Shown here: positions 53,923-62,094 of the stretch, one piece after another
Numbering within the stretch: the first letter of the stretch is position 1
Layout: each line of letters starts with the position of its first letter
Assembly: GCA_009773645.1 (NCBI GenBank)
Contig: WSYB01000042.1
Coordinates: forward strand, 21,330 to 85,329
Direction: 5' to 3'
DNA length: 64,000 nt
Source of the DNA: Geobacteraceae bacterium
GTDB lineage: Bacteria > Desulfobacterota > Desulfuromonadia > Geobacterales > Geobacteraceae
The notes under the pieces: model-generated
Seen by the model: only the letters and a program-made list of their open reading frames with translations
Databases searched by the model: none
Told to the model about the DNA's origin: nothing
Translations under genes and position numbers: made by a program

Positions 53923-55197
53923 TTATTGTTTGAAAAAATCGACCATGTAGGCCAGGTTATCTTTGTACTCCAGGTTGCCCAGATGGCCGCCGCGCGGGTA
54001 GATCTTGGCCCGCTCGCCGAAAAGCTGCCGCAGGTAGTCAAGCTCCGCCCTGGTCAGGATGAAATCGTTCTCGTTGGTCATCACGCCGAACTTGGCAGAC
54101 GACTTCAGGTACGCTTCGATGCTCCTGAGGCTCTGGGAGTCGATGAGCGCCTGCTTGGTGAGCCCCGGCCGCCGCTGCTGGAAATAGGGATAGAAGTACT
54201 CGTTAACATAGTCGAAGAAGCTCAAGTGGGTTGAGACCAGGAAATAGTCGAAAAGGGAATCGGTGGTTCTCAGCACCCTGTTCTTCGGCACGACGTAGCC
54301 GCTGTTGGTCATCACGTCGGAGGAAAAGATCATGCCGGCCAGGCTGATGCGGTAGGTGAGTCCGATCAGTCCGGCGGTTTCCTCTTTGGAGAAAAGACGC
54401 TCCGTGTAGATCGCGTAGAGAAAATCATCGTTGATGGCGACGAAATTGCCATAGCGGTAGAACTGGCTGAACCTGGCCAACATCCTGTTGAAAAAGATGC
54501 CTTGCTTCCTGGGACCTCCGGGGATCTGTTTCAGCAGCTCCTCGATCCTTGTCGCCGAACTGTAGAGGCTTACCGGGGGGTTGATCATGAGCACCTTGCG
54601 GAAGGTGAAGACCCGGCGCTCCTCGTCCAGCTTTGCCACGAAGGCGGCCTGGCTGGCTCCCAGGCTGATGCCGCACAGGTGGAAGGAGGAGACCTCGATG
54701 TCACCCTCTACCTGCTTCCAGGCGGTCTCCATCACCCGGTAAAGGTCAGCCGCGTCCTCGGCCAGGTCGCCGGGAATGCTGCTTTGGGAGGCGGAGATGA
54801 TGAAATTGGCATTGGACGGCGACGGCAGGGCGATGACGTGGAAGCCGGCCTGGTAGAGGGCCTTCATCATTGACAAAAGCTTGGGCGCCCGGTCGCTGGA
54901 GCCGGCGCCGGCGATCAGAAAAACCAGCGGCGCCTTCTGCTCCTGGTGGGCGAAGGTGCAGCGCAGCCCCTCGTCGTAAAAGAAAATCTTCGGTCTCTTT
55001 CGGTCCGGGATGACATCGAGCACGAGCTGCCGGGTGCGCATATCTGCGGGAAACTCGGGCATGAGGCTTGCCGGGGTCCCGAGGATGGTGGCTTCATACG
55101 ATCCCGGGATCGGGTAGCCGTAGCCGTCATCTGCAGCAAGGCTTGGCGCAGGCAACAGGACGAGGCAGGAGATGAACAGCAGTCTCAGGTACATCAT
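53923..55197 (-). CDS. Secreted alpha/beta hydrolase
   Basis: A 424-aa protein with a signal peptide (1-22), FLIAGAGSSDRAP (oxyanion strand region), nucleophile Ser in LCGISLGASQAAF (GxSxG), and GGHLGNLEYKDN near the C-terminus (catalytic His). VMTNENDF supplies the Asp. The family resembles serine alpha/beta hydrolases encoded beside MlaA genes, pointing to a lipase or esterase acting in the periplasm on phospholipids. It ends 13 bp before mlaA and is probably cotranscribed. Confidence 0.8.
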   Translation of the reverse strand: MMYLRLLFISCLVLLPAPSLAADDGYGYPIPGSYEATILGTPASLMPEFPADMRTRQLVLDVIPDRKRPKIFFYDEGLRCTFAHQEQKAPLVFLIAGAGSSDRAPKLLSMMKALYQAGFHVIALPSPSNANFIISASQSSIPGDLAEDAADLYRVMETAWKQVEGDIEVSSFHLCGISLGASQAAFVAKLDEERRVFTFRKVLMINPPVSLYSSATRIEELLKQIPGGPRKQGIFFNRMLARFSQFYRYGNFVAINDDFLYAIYTERLFSKEETAGLIGLTYRISLAGMIFSSDVMTNSGYVVPKNRVLRTTDSLFDYFLVSTHLSFFDYVNEYFYPYFQQRRPGLTKQALIDSQSLRSIEAYLKSSAKFGVMTNENDFILTRAELDYLRQLFGERAKIYPRGGHLGNLEYKDNLAYMVDFFKQ

Positions 55198-55252
55198 ACG
55201 GATACCTCCTTTGTCTCTTACTGAATCGAGGCGTTACAAATAGTTTCTGTAT

Positions 55253-55362
55253 GGGCGCGGCCTTGGTCCGCCTGCCTTTTATGGTGGTAATTTCAACAAG
55301 GGCGGGGCAAGTCCGCGCCCCTGCATATTTTTCTTTAGCCTTCAGTCTTCAGCCTTCAGTCA
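55253..55362. repeat. Palindrome plus TTCAGTC-type repeat
   Basis: 55253-55320: GGGCGCGG-c-CTTG pairs with CAAG-t-CCGCGCCC across 42 bp. 55338-55362: CCTTCAGTCTTCAGCCT repeated and overlapping, matching inversely 59156-59174 on the far side of the operon. Confidence 0.6.
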
Positions 55363-55375
55363 GTCAATCTGGTCC

Positions 55376-56641
55376 TCATCCCTCAGCTTGAGCCATATCC
55401 TGCACCACGAACCTGCCGCAGATGAAACAGAAGAGACCGGCCAGCACCATGGCAAGAGGGGTGATCAGGAGCGCGTTGCGCAAACCCCACTGGTCGGACA
55501 GCCAGCCGAGTATGGAGGGAGAAACTGCGTCACCCAGGGCATGGATGAAGAAGATGTTGACCGCAAAGGCCATGGCGCGGACAGCCGGGTCGGTGACGTT
55601 GATGATGACGGTATTGAGCGGCCCGGTGTTGAGAAAGAGAAAAAACTCGGCGATAAAAATCGCGGACATGCAGGAGGTCAAGCCGGGAGCGAGGATCGCC
55701 CAGGCGGCGAAAGGGGTACCGATCAGGAACCCCCAGCCGGAAACGAGCAGATACCCCTTGCCGCTCCTTTTTTGCCAGCGGTCGCCGAGCCAGCCGCCGG
55801 CCAGGGTGCCCAGTATCCCCGCCAGCACCGTGGTCGCGCCGAACAGCGTATTCCCCTTTTCTACATCGAGAGAATGGAAACGGTACAGGAAAGAGGGTAT
55901 CCACTGGGCGAGCCCCCCGATGGCGAAGGTCATCGCCGCCATGGCGAGGGTATTGCAAACAAACGAGCGGTTTCTGAACAAGGCTGCATATCCTGCGGTC
56001 GCTCTTTTCCCCTCTCCCCCTGGGAGAGGGTGGCCGGAGGCCGGGTGAGGGCCTGCGCCGCCGCCACGAGGAGGGGTGCGCAACAGTGCTATTGGAATGG
56101 CCAACAAGAGACCCGGCAAACCGACCAGCAGAAAAGCGGCATGCCAGCCGTACCTCTGTCCCAGCACCCCCCCGAGGAGATAGCCCAGCGCACTGCCGAC
56201 CGGAATCGCGACATAGAACCACGCGAGAATCTGGCCGCGGCGCTCCTTCGGGAAGAAGTCGGCGACGAGCCCGGGCGATACCGTGCCGAAACTCGCCTCA
56301 CCGACCCCGACGGTGGCACGGGCGGCCAGCAGGGTCCTGTACCCAGGGGCAAAGCCGGCCAGGGCCGTGGCCAGACTCCAGACAACGAGGCCTCCGGAAG
56401 CAAGTCTGGTCCGGCTCCAGTGGTCGCCGAGCCAACCGAAGAGCGGGGCGAAGAGCAGGTAGCTGAGCATGAAGGCGCTCCCGAGAAACCCCAGCGCCGT
56501 ATCGGAGAGACGCAGATCGATCTTGATCAGGGGAAATACCGCGAAGAGCACCTGCCGGTCGATGTAGTTTAGCAGGTTCACCGCCAAGAGGAGCCCCAGG
56601 GCATAGCGGCGGTAGGAGAGCGAGATGGGACCAGTGGTCAT
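55376..56641 (-). CDS. Spinster-like MFS transporter
   Basis: A 421-aa protein with 12 helices. LLAVNLLNYIDRQVLFAVFPLIK in helix 1 and SYLLFAPLFGWLGDHWSR (motif A) match the Spinster group of MFS; RATVGVGEASFGTVSPGLVADFFP is the second conserved stretch. Spinster proteins include lysophospholipid and sphingosine phosphate exporters. The gene overlaps the acyl-ACP synthetase fusion by 4 bp. Its central loop contains a peptide encoded by a dispersed DNA repeat. Confidence 0.8.
   Translation of the reverse strand: MTTGPISLSYRRYALGLLLAVNLLNYIDRQVLFAVFPLIKIDLRLSDTALGFLGSAFMLSYLLFAPLFGWLGDHWSRTRLASGGLVVWSLATALAGFAPGYRTLLAARATVGVGEASFGTVSPGLVADFFPKERRGQILAWFYVAIPVGSALGYLLGGVLGQRYGWHAAFLLVGLPGLLLAIPIALLRTPPRGGGAGPHPASGHPLPGGEGKRATAGYAALFRNRSFVCNTLAMAAMTFAIGGLAQWIPSFLYRFHSLDVEKGNTLFGATTVLAGILGTLAGGWLGDRWQKRSGKGYLLVSGWGFLIGTPFAAWAILAPGLTSCMSAIFIAEFFLFLNTGPLNTVIINVTDPAVRAMAFAVNIFFIHALGDAVSPSILGWLSDQWGLRNALLITPLAMVLAGLFCFICGRFVVQDMAQAEG
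56007..56051. repeat. Dispersed CCCTCTCCC/GGGAGAGGG repeat inside the MFS gene
   Basis: CCCCTCTCCCCCTGGGAGAG followed by GGTGGCC and GGGTGAGGG: the widespread bacterial repeat coding GPHPASGHPLPGGEG. Here it lies in-frame in the cytoplasmic loop. Confidence 0.75.
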
Positions 56642-59112
56642 AATTTCACAACCGCCTGACGCGTCTTTTCCACGATCTCTTCCGGCTCCTCGTAGCGAAA
56701 GCGCAGCGGCTTTCCAAAGGTTACCGTCACCTGGCCCCGTTTTGGAAACCTCGCGCCGGGAGGAAGGACCTGTTCGGTGCCGCTGATTTTTATCGGCACT
56801 ACCGGAATCCCCAACTCCTTGACCATGATACCCAGTCCCAACTGAAAGGGATGCATTTTGCCGTCCCTGGCATGCCCCCCTTCAGGGAAGATCAGGATGT
56901 TGACGCCGGCATCGGCGAGACTTCCCATGTATGCGAGCGAGCCGCTGAACCCCTGTGACTGGGGCAGAGGAAAGAGGTTGAGCAGCAAGGAGCCGTACTC
57001 GTAGCAAAAGCGCCTCCAGATTCGATTGACCCCATGGTAGTCCCCGAAGAAGAACTCCTCCCAGGCGGCGGTGGCGCTTCTATAGCGGATCTTAGGTGGG
57101 AGCGCAAACATGACCGAAGGCTGGTCCAGGTAGCTTGAATGGTTGGCCACGAAAAAAACCGGCCCATCCAGGTTTTTCAGCTCGTCAATCCCCCGCACAT
57201 CGAGCGTGGCGAAGCTTCGGAACAGGGGGTAGTGGAATACGGCGTCCCAGGCCATCCGCACCCCCCTGAAGAAGCGGGCATTGGTCCAGAACCGGAAATG
57301 GTCGCGCCGGGTCAGCTTTTCCCGTTTCGCGATGATTCTACGCAGGTCCGAGACTCGCGTCTGCGGCCCGATCTGAGAGTCCTCGATATCGAGGCGGTAT
57401 TCCTGTTCCAGGAAATTGACCAGTTCCAGCCGGTCGATGGAGGTAAGCCCCAGGTCGGACACGAGCAGCGATTCCTCGCGGATCTGTGCGGCGCTGGTGC
57501 CGGTCACCCTGGCGAGCAGGTTGAGCAGGCTGTCCCGGGTGACGCTTGCCTCGCCTCCCTCCGGTCCCTTTTTAATCGCCTCCTTGACCGCGAACTTCTT
57601 GATCTTGAGTGTCGTGGTCTTGGGAAATTCCGGCTCGTTCCAGAGGGTGAAGCCGGTAATCCGGTGCAGCGCGTCCAGACTCTTGTTCGCCTGACCGATG
57701 ATCTCTTCGGGAGCTATGCCGCTTCCGTCCAGGAGCAGCACGGCGTGCACCTCTTCTCCCCCTCCCCGTTCGACGCCGATGACGCACGACTCCTTCACCC
57801 CGGCGATCTTGTTCAGCACCGCTTCCAGTTCGTCGGGATAGACGTTGACCCCCGAACCGGTGACGATCAGCTCCTTCTCCCTCCCCTTGATGCTGAGCCA
57901 GCCGTCCGGGCCGATCTCCCCGAGGTCGCCGGTCCGAAACCAGCCGTCTTCCGTGAAGGCGTCGCGGCTTGCCTGCTCGTTCTCGTAGTAGCCGGGAAAG
58001 ACGTTGTCCCCGCGCACCAGGACCTCCTTCCCCTCGATCTTCAGTTGAACCCCCGGCAGAGGCGGACCGACCGAACCTGCCACCTGGCGCTCCATGGTGT
58101 TGACGCAGAGCACGGGCGAGGTTTCGGTGAGTCCATAGCCTTCCAGGAGCGTGAATCCCATGCGGCTCCAGAACGTGAAAACCTCCGGATCCAGGGGGGC
58201 GCCACCTGAGACGAAGACGGTGAAATTGCGGCCGAACTTTTTCTGTACCGGAAAAAAGAGGACCCGGCGCACCCCATTCGGAAGCCTTGATGCGAGCTGC
58301 GCCAGTGACCGGAACAGACCGGAGAGGTGTTTATCCTCAAGTTCCCGCTCGATGGTCGTTTTGAGCAGTTGCATGAGGCGGGGAACGGACATGATGACGT
58401 AGATGTCCTCCTCGTCCAGCGCTTCCATGATAGCGGAGGGCTTGAGGGTGCGCAGATAGACGATAGTCGCGCCACGGTAGAGCGGGGTGAAAAAGCCCCC
58501 CATCTGTTCGAACATGTGGGATAACGGGAGCAGGGAGAGGAAGCTGAACCCGGAGGTGATGATCGGTACCTGCCGGTTTATCTGGGTCATGTTGGCGACC
58601 AGGTTTTTGTGGGTAAGGATGACCCCTTTCGGATTGCCGGTAGTGCCGGAAGTATAGATGAGCTGCGCCGTATCTTCCGGTGCGCAAGATGCAAGCCCGC
58701 CGATCGGTGGAGTCCCTTCGAGCAGGTACTGAAGGTCTTCCAGCAGCATCGAAACGGCTGCGGTCATCCGCTCGGGTTTGAACCGGCTCTGCAGGACGCA
58801 TTTGGCTTTCGTGAGGCTGCGGATGGAATCCGCGCGCGCCAGGTCGGACATGAAGTCCACCGGGACGGCGACCGCGCCACGGATGATGATGCCCCAATAG
58901 GCTACCGCCCACCAGGAAGAGTTGGGCCCCCAGATGAGCACCCGGTCCCCCGGCGCCACGCCGCCTTGCGCCAGAAGGTTTGCCATCTTCAGAGCAAGAT
59001 TGTGGAATTCCCGATAGGAAACTTTGATCCGTCTTACGCCGGTGCGGTTCACAAAGACGGTTTTATCGCCTAGCGCTTCGAAGGCCTTGAAAAGATCGAT
59101 CAATGTCTGCAT
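56638..59112 (-). CDS. Acyl-ACP synthetase - carrier - acyltransferase fusion
   Basis: An 824-aa protein with three domains: AMP-forming ligase (about 1-520; YTSGTTGNPKGV, ...YGLTETSP, GDLGEIGPDGWLSIKGR), a phosphopantetheine carrier (about 540-600; GLTSIDRLEL with the attachment Ser), and a PlsC-type acyltransferase (about 640-824; NHSSYLDQP, IFPEGGHARDG). This joins acyl activation, carrier and transfer to a lyso-lipid, like E. coli Aas but with its own carrier. Coupled to the Spinster-like transporter gene. Likely for membrane phospholipid repair. Confidence 0.88.
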   Translation of the reverse strand: MQTLIDLFKAFEALGDKTVFVNRTGVRRIKVSYREFHNLALKMANLLAQGGVAPGDRVLIWGPNSSWWAVAYWGIIIRGAVAVPVDFMSDLARADSIRSLTKAKCVLQSRFKPERMTAAVSMLLEDLQYLLEGTPPIGGLASCAPEDTAQLIYTSGTTGNPKGVILTHKNLVANMTQINRQVPIITSGFSFLSLLPLSHMFEQMGGFFTPLYRGATIVYLRTLKPSAIMEALDEEDIYVIMSVPRLMQLLKTTIERELEDKHLSGLFRSLAQLASRLPNGVRRVLFFPVQKKFGRNFTVFVSGGAPLDPEVFTFWSRMGFTLLEGYGLTETSPVLCVNTMERQVAGSVGPPLPGVQLKIEGKEVLVRGDNVFPGYYENEQASRDAFTEDGWFRTGDLGEIGPDGWLSIKGREKELIVTGSGVNVYPDELEAVLNKIAGVKESCVIGVERGGGEEVHAVLLLDGSGIAPEEIIGQANKSLDALHRITGFTLWNEPEFPKTTTLKIKKFAVKEAIKKGPEGGEASVTRDSLLNLLARVTGTSAAQIREESLLVSDLGLTSIDRLELVNFLEQEYRLDIEDSQIGPQTRVSDLRRIIAKREKLTRRDHFRFWTNARFFRGVRMAWDAVFHYPLFRSFATLDVRGIDELKNLDGPVFFVANHSSYLDQPSVMFALPPKIRYRSATAAWEEFFFGDYHGVNRIWRRFCYEYGSLLLNLFPLPQSQGFSGSLAYMGSLADAGVNILIFPEGGHARDGKMHPFQLGLGIMVKELGIPVVPIKISGTEQVLPPGARFPKRGQVTVTFGKPLRFRYEEPEEIVEKTRQAVVKL

Positions 59113-59155
59113 TGTTGTTTTCTGCTTTCTTGCCGGTTTGTAACTGCGCAGGTGT

Positions 59156-59174
59156 TTAGGCTGAAGACTGAAGG
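59156..59174. repeat. TTCAGTC-type repeat (partner of 55338-55362)
   Basis: TAGGCTGAAGACTGAAGGT is the reverse complement of the unit before the MFS gene; the pair flanks the two-gene operon. Confidence 0.7.
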
Positions 59175-59283
59175 TAATCCCCGCGAAAGTATACAGGAGG
59201 CTGCCGGGATCTCAACCAGCACTATAAACTGCGGGCAGAGCACTACGTGCGGGTGTCAACGTACCGTTTTGAGCAGATACGCG

Positions 59284-59314
59284 AAAAAGGGCGTATCGCG
59301 GTGCGCCCTTTTTT
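59284..59314. terminator. Palindromic terminator-like element
   Basis: AAAAAGGGCG pairs with CGCCCTTTTTT; the core GGGCGTATCGCGGTGCGCCC resembles the element at 63512. Confidence 0.65.
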
Positions 59315-59350
59315 CTTGAACTGAACTGATCCATGCCGGGATTTCGCGGC

Positions 59351-59500
59351 CTACATGATCTTCCGCCCTTGAATGACGCGTACCAGCACCACTATAATAG
59401 CAATTACGAGCAGAATATGGACCAGACCGCCCATGGTATATGAAGTAACCACACCTAACAGCCACAGCACTATCAGGATCACGCAGATTGTCCACAGCAT
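59351..59500 (-). CDS. Small lmo0937-family membrane protein
   Basis: A 49-aa protein of two hydrophobic helices (MLWTICVILIVLWLLGVV; HILLVIAIIVVLVRVI) joined by TSYTMGGL, the pattern of the lmo0937/DUF5670 family. ATG 59498-59500 has GAGGAGGA upstream. Function unknown; linked to stress-response neighbourhoods. Confidence 0.8.
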   Translation of the reverse strand: MLWTICVILIVLWLLGVVTSYTMGGLVHILLVIAIIVVLVRVIQGRKIM

Positions 59501-59570
59501 AACATCCTCCTCGTTGTCAGTAGTGTTAGCCACTGCCGTTTCAACACCCTGTTAAACGTCTGACAGAATC

Positions 59571-59592
59571 AAAAAAACCCGCCGGAGCGGGT
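59571..59592 (-). terminator. Terminator of the BON lipoprotein gene
   Basis: ACCCGC pairs with GCGGGT around CGGA; seven T follow on the minus strand. Confidence 0.8.
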
Positions 59593-59617
59593 CGTAAATT
59601 CACCTGAGGTAACGCAG

Positions 59618-59932
59618 CTATTTTACAACCAGGTCGTTTTCCACCGATACGACACCATTAACGCTGCCGGCAACCTCTCCTGCCTTTGTAACGCTCAGCG
59701 CCGAATCGACAAAACCGCTTAACTGAACTACCCCTTTGAACGTCTTGACATTGATCTGCAACGTTTTCAGCGATGGTTCGTCAAAGATTGCGGCTTTTAC
59801 CTTGGTTGTGATGACGGAGTCATCGATATACTGGCCGGTGCTTTCGTGTTTTTGCGTGGCTGCACACCCCAGGAATGTGGTTATCAACCCGATACAGACC
59901 AGTAATTTCAATATGCGATGCAGTTTTACCAT
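59618..59932 (-). CDS. Single BON-domain lipoprotein
   Basis: The 104-aa product has a lipobox (LGC at about 22-24 in TTFLGCAATQK) and one BON domain (about 38-104: DDSVITTKVKAAIFDEPSLKTLQINVKTFKGVVQLSGFV). Same family as the triple-BON gene at 52394. Single gene, with AGGAG before the ATG and a terminator downstream. Confidence 0.85.
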   Translation of the reverse strand: MVKLHRILKLLVCIGLITTFLGCAATQKHESTGQYIDDSVITTKVKAAIFDEPSLKTLQINVKTFKGVVQLSGFVDSALSVTKAGEVAGSVNGVVSVENDLVVK

Positions 59933-60195
59933 GATGCCCTCTCCTTTCTGTTTACTGGAAATTTTACCTTAAGCCAAATTAAGTTTACCTCACGCTGCTG
60001 ACCTGTCAATCAGGCAGTCGTGGTTACGCATACGATTACCTGTATTCTCCTCGCTTATCCCCACTATCCGGACACCTTCTGGAGCTTCCGTCATGCCTTG
60101 AAATTTATCGGCAGGAAGGCGAGTTTCCCACCGCTGGTCCCGGCTTGTCCGGGTTAGGGGTTATTGAGCCGAAAAAACGTTGACGGAGGAAATCT

Positions 60196-60396
60196 ATGAA
60201 GGTCTGGACATTCTTCGCGACAGTTCTGCTGACGGCAACAACCGCCTTCGACGCTGGTCCGAGCGACGTCCTCGGTTGGTGGAAAACCGATGGGGGTGAT
60301 TCGCGGTTGGAATTATTCAGGTGTGGAGAGGAAATCTGCGGGGAAATTTGGCTGGAGGTACCCGTTGTTAGGAAACGCTCGCCTCCATTGCAATAA
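60196..60396 (+). pseudogene. DUF2147 protein gene, 3'-truncated
   Basis: A 66-aa frame with signal peptide (1-19) and the N-terminal half of DUF2147 (VLGWWKTDGGDSRLELFRCGEEICGEIWL). DUF2147 proteins are about 130 aa; here the chain breaks after residue 55 at the junction with a transposase remnant and ends in unrelated residues. Confidence 0.65.
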
Positions 60397-60540
60397 CCGG
60401 CAGTATTCTATGCGGATTACCGGCTCTTTCTCGACGAAGGCCGGTATCCGCATCGTGCCGTTGCACCTGGGGCAGGTCAGCGGATCAACCTCATATATAT
60501 CACTGACCCTGCCCCTGATGAATGCGTCTGTTACGCCTGA
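60365..60540 (-). pseudogene. Transposase remnant
   Basis: Reading the minus strand gives DIYEVDPLTCPRCNGTMRIPAF followed by VIRIEYCRLLQW, the C-terminal zinc-like end of a group of IS91-type transposases (YEVDPLxCPxCGGxM). No start, and an immediate stop at the 5' side. It lies between the broken DUF2147 gene and the PEP-CTERM gene. Confidence 0.6.
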
Positions 60541-61506
60541 TCAGGCTTTCTTGAACCTTTTCCCGAATGCCACCAATCCAGCCAGCCCGGAGCCAAGGAG
60601 GAGCATGGTTGAGGGTTCCGGGATCGGCGTCCCCACGGGGGCGAATGGAAGAAAGACGACCTCCGTACCGCCTCCTGGTGTAGTTATAACATCAAGGCCA
60701 CCGCTCAAGCCGTTGCTGCCAGCCAGACTTTCTACGCAAATGCCGGAGAGGCTGTTTTGATCCAACGTCACGGCACCGGTATTCGCCAAGGCTCTACCGC
60801 AAAGATCTGTTGCGGTGGTGTTCATGGTGATGCTCGTGAGCGCGAGAATGTTCCCCATGAAGGTAGTGTTTACATCGATGGTCGCGGAGCTGCCGACATT
60901 CCAGTACAGCCCGGCACCGGAACCGGTATTGATTACGTTCACGACCGAGTTGGGCGAGGTGATCAGCGTGCTCGGCATCTGGAAAACCCAGGCCGCGTTG
61001 GCGTTGCCCAGGCCGTCGAGCGTGAGCGACCCCGACAAATTGGTAGCTCCCGCAGGAACTGTATAGACGCCCGGAAAGAGCGTGAGTCCAACCAGGTCCG
61101 CAGCCAGCAGGTTACCTGCCCCCAGGAGTCCCAGATTAGTTCTCGCGATGGTGAGTTGACCCTGAGCCGACTGCGCGAGTGCAGTGGTTGCGTGGACCAG
61201 ACCTCCTGTTACCTGCGGGTCCGACACCGCATCGCCTGGTGAGGAGAGGAAGCCTGTAATTGAACTCCCTGGCCAGACACCGACATTTCCGACGATGGTG
61301 CTCGTGGGGACATTGGTCACCGTCGAGGCACCCAGCACCGTAAAGCTCGCCAAATCCGAACCAAGAATCGGCGTGGCCGATGCCAAGGGAGGGTAAAGAA
61401 GCGCAGCCAATGCCGCTACTACGAATAGAATCAAGACCTTGCACTTCATTTTAGAAACTATTCGTTCATCCAAAATCTGACTCATTTCCTTGGGAATAGT
61501 TCTCAT
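60541..61506 (-). CDS. PEP-CTERM ice-binding-like (DUF3494) protein
   Basis: A 321-aa protein starting at ATG 61504-61506 (AAAGGAG 6 nt upstream; an internal Met at 61449 is the alternative). A long N-region leads to a signal peptide (about 22-45). The body has the DUF3494 repeats (VGVWPGSSITGF, GVYTVPAGATNLSGSLTLDG, WVFQMPSTL, GLYWNVGSSATID, FMGNILALTSITM, LCGRALANTGAVTLD). The tail PEPSTMLLLGSGLAGLVAFGKR is the PEP-CTERM sorting signal, read by exosortase. May stick to ice, polysaccharide or surfaces. Confidence 0.92.
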   Translation of the reverse strand: MRTIPKEMSQILDERIVSKMKCKVLILFVVAALAALLYPPLASATPILGSDLASFTVLGASTVTNVPTSTIVGNVGVWPGSSITGFLSSPGDAVSDPQVTGGLVHATTALAQSAQGQLTIARTNLGLLGAGNLLAADLVGLTLFPGVYTVPAGATNLSGSLTLDGLGNANAAWVFQMPSTLITSPNSVVNVINTGSGAGLYWNVGSSATIDVNTTFMGNILALTSITMNTTATDLCGRALANTGAVTLDQNSLSGICVESLAGSNGLSGGLDVITTPGGGTEVVFLPFAPVGTPIPEPSTMLLLGSGLAGLVAFGKRFKKA

Positions 61507-61897
61507 CGATTTCTCCTTTATATTGGGTTCTGGTTCGAATTCCGACTTCCGTATCGGTTTACCATGTGCATATAATATGCCTCACATACTGGGTTTGTCA
61601 TAACATGCTGAACTTTTAGCCTTTTTTCGATATACGATGGACTTCTATTCTGTGATATGGAAAAGGAAACGTAAACATATTCGACATCCGCCCTGCGATT
61701 TTAACCGGGAACTCTCACTGAACCTATGGAAACTCTTCACAAAAATCCGTCAAGAGCCATATCGTAATAATTTCCGACACATTTAACCCAATTTAACAAT
61801 TATGGGGGAGTGATGGCGGAGGTCGTGCCGCAATATCCCACAGCCCCTGGTGTTCCAGTATTTACATAATAAAATTAATAAAATCTATTCCGCTGAG

Positions 61898-61925
61898 TTG
61901 ACAACGGGTATTCGCAGCATACTAT
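61898..61925 (+). promoter_or_regulatory. Sigma-70-type promoter of ompA-like gene
   Basis: TTGACA (61898-61903), 16-bp spacer, TACTAT (61920-61925). It predicts a transcript with a leader of about 160 nt. The rest of the gap 61507-61897 is AT-rich with no gene visible. Confidence 0.65.
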
Positions 61926-62042
61926 TATCACTGAGCGCAGCCATCAGGGGTGGCCGGCATGCTGAAAGAATTCGCTGCGCTGGACCTCCAAGATTGCAGC
62001 TAACGCCAGACATTGCCCAATCGCACGTCCCATCTGAATCGA

Positions 62043-62077
62043 CCCAGGGGTGATGTTTCCCGCCTGGGATTCTTTTT
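62043..62077 (+). terminator. Leader terminator just upstream of ompA-like gene
   Basis: CCCAGG pairs with CCTGGG across 14 nt, then ATTCTTTTT, 18 bp before the ATG and 5 bp before the Shine-Dalgarno sequence. With the long pairing AGCGCAGC/GCTGCGCT in the leader this suggests attenuation or a riboswitch. Confidence 0.55.
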
Positions 62078-62094
62078 CACCAAGGAGGTATCGC

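Noticed and set aside
62041..62070. GGGGTGATG...CCC resembling the fluoride (crcB) riboswitch core
   Set aside because: The second conserved strand and pseudoknot partner are absent, and the stretch is simply the terminator stem.
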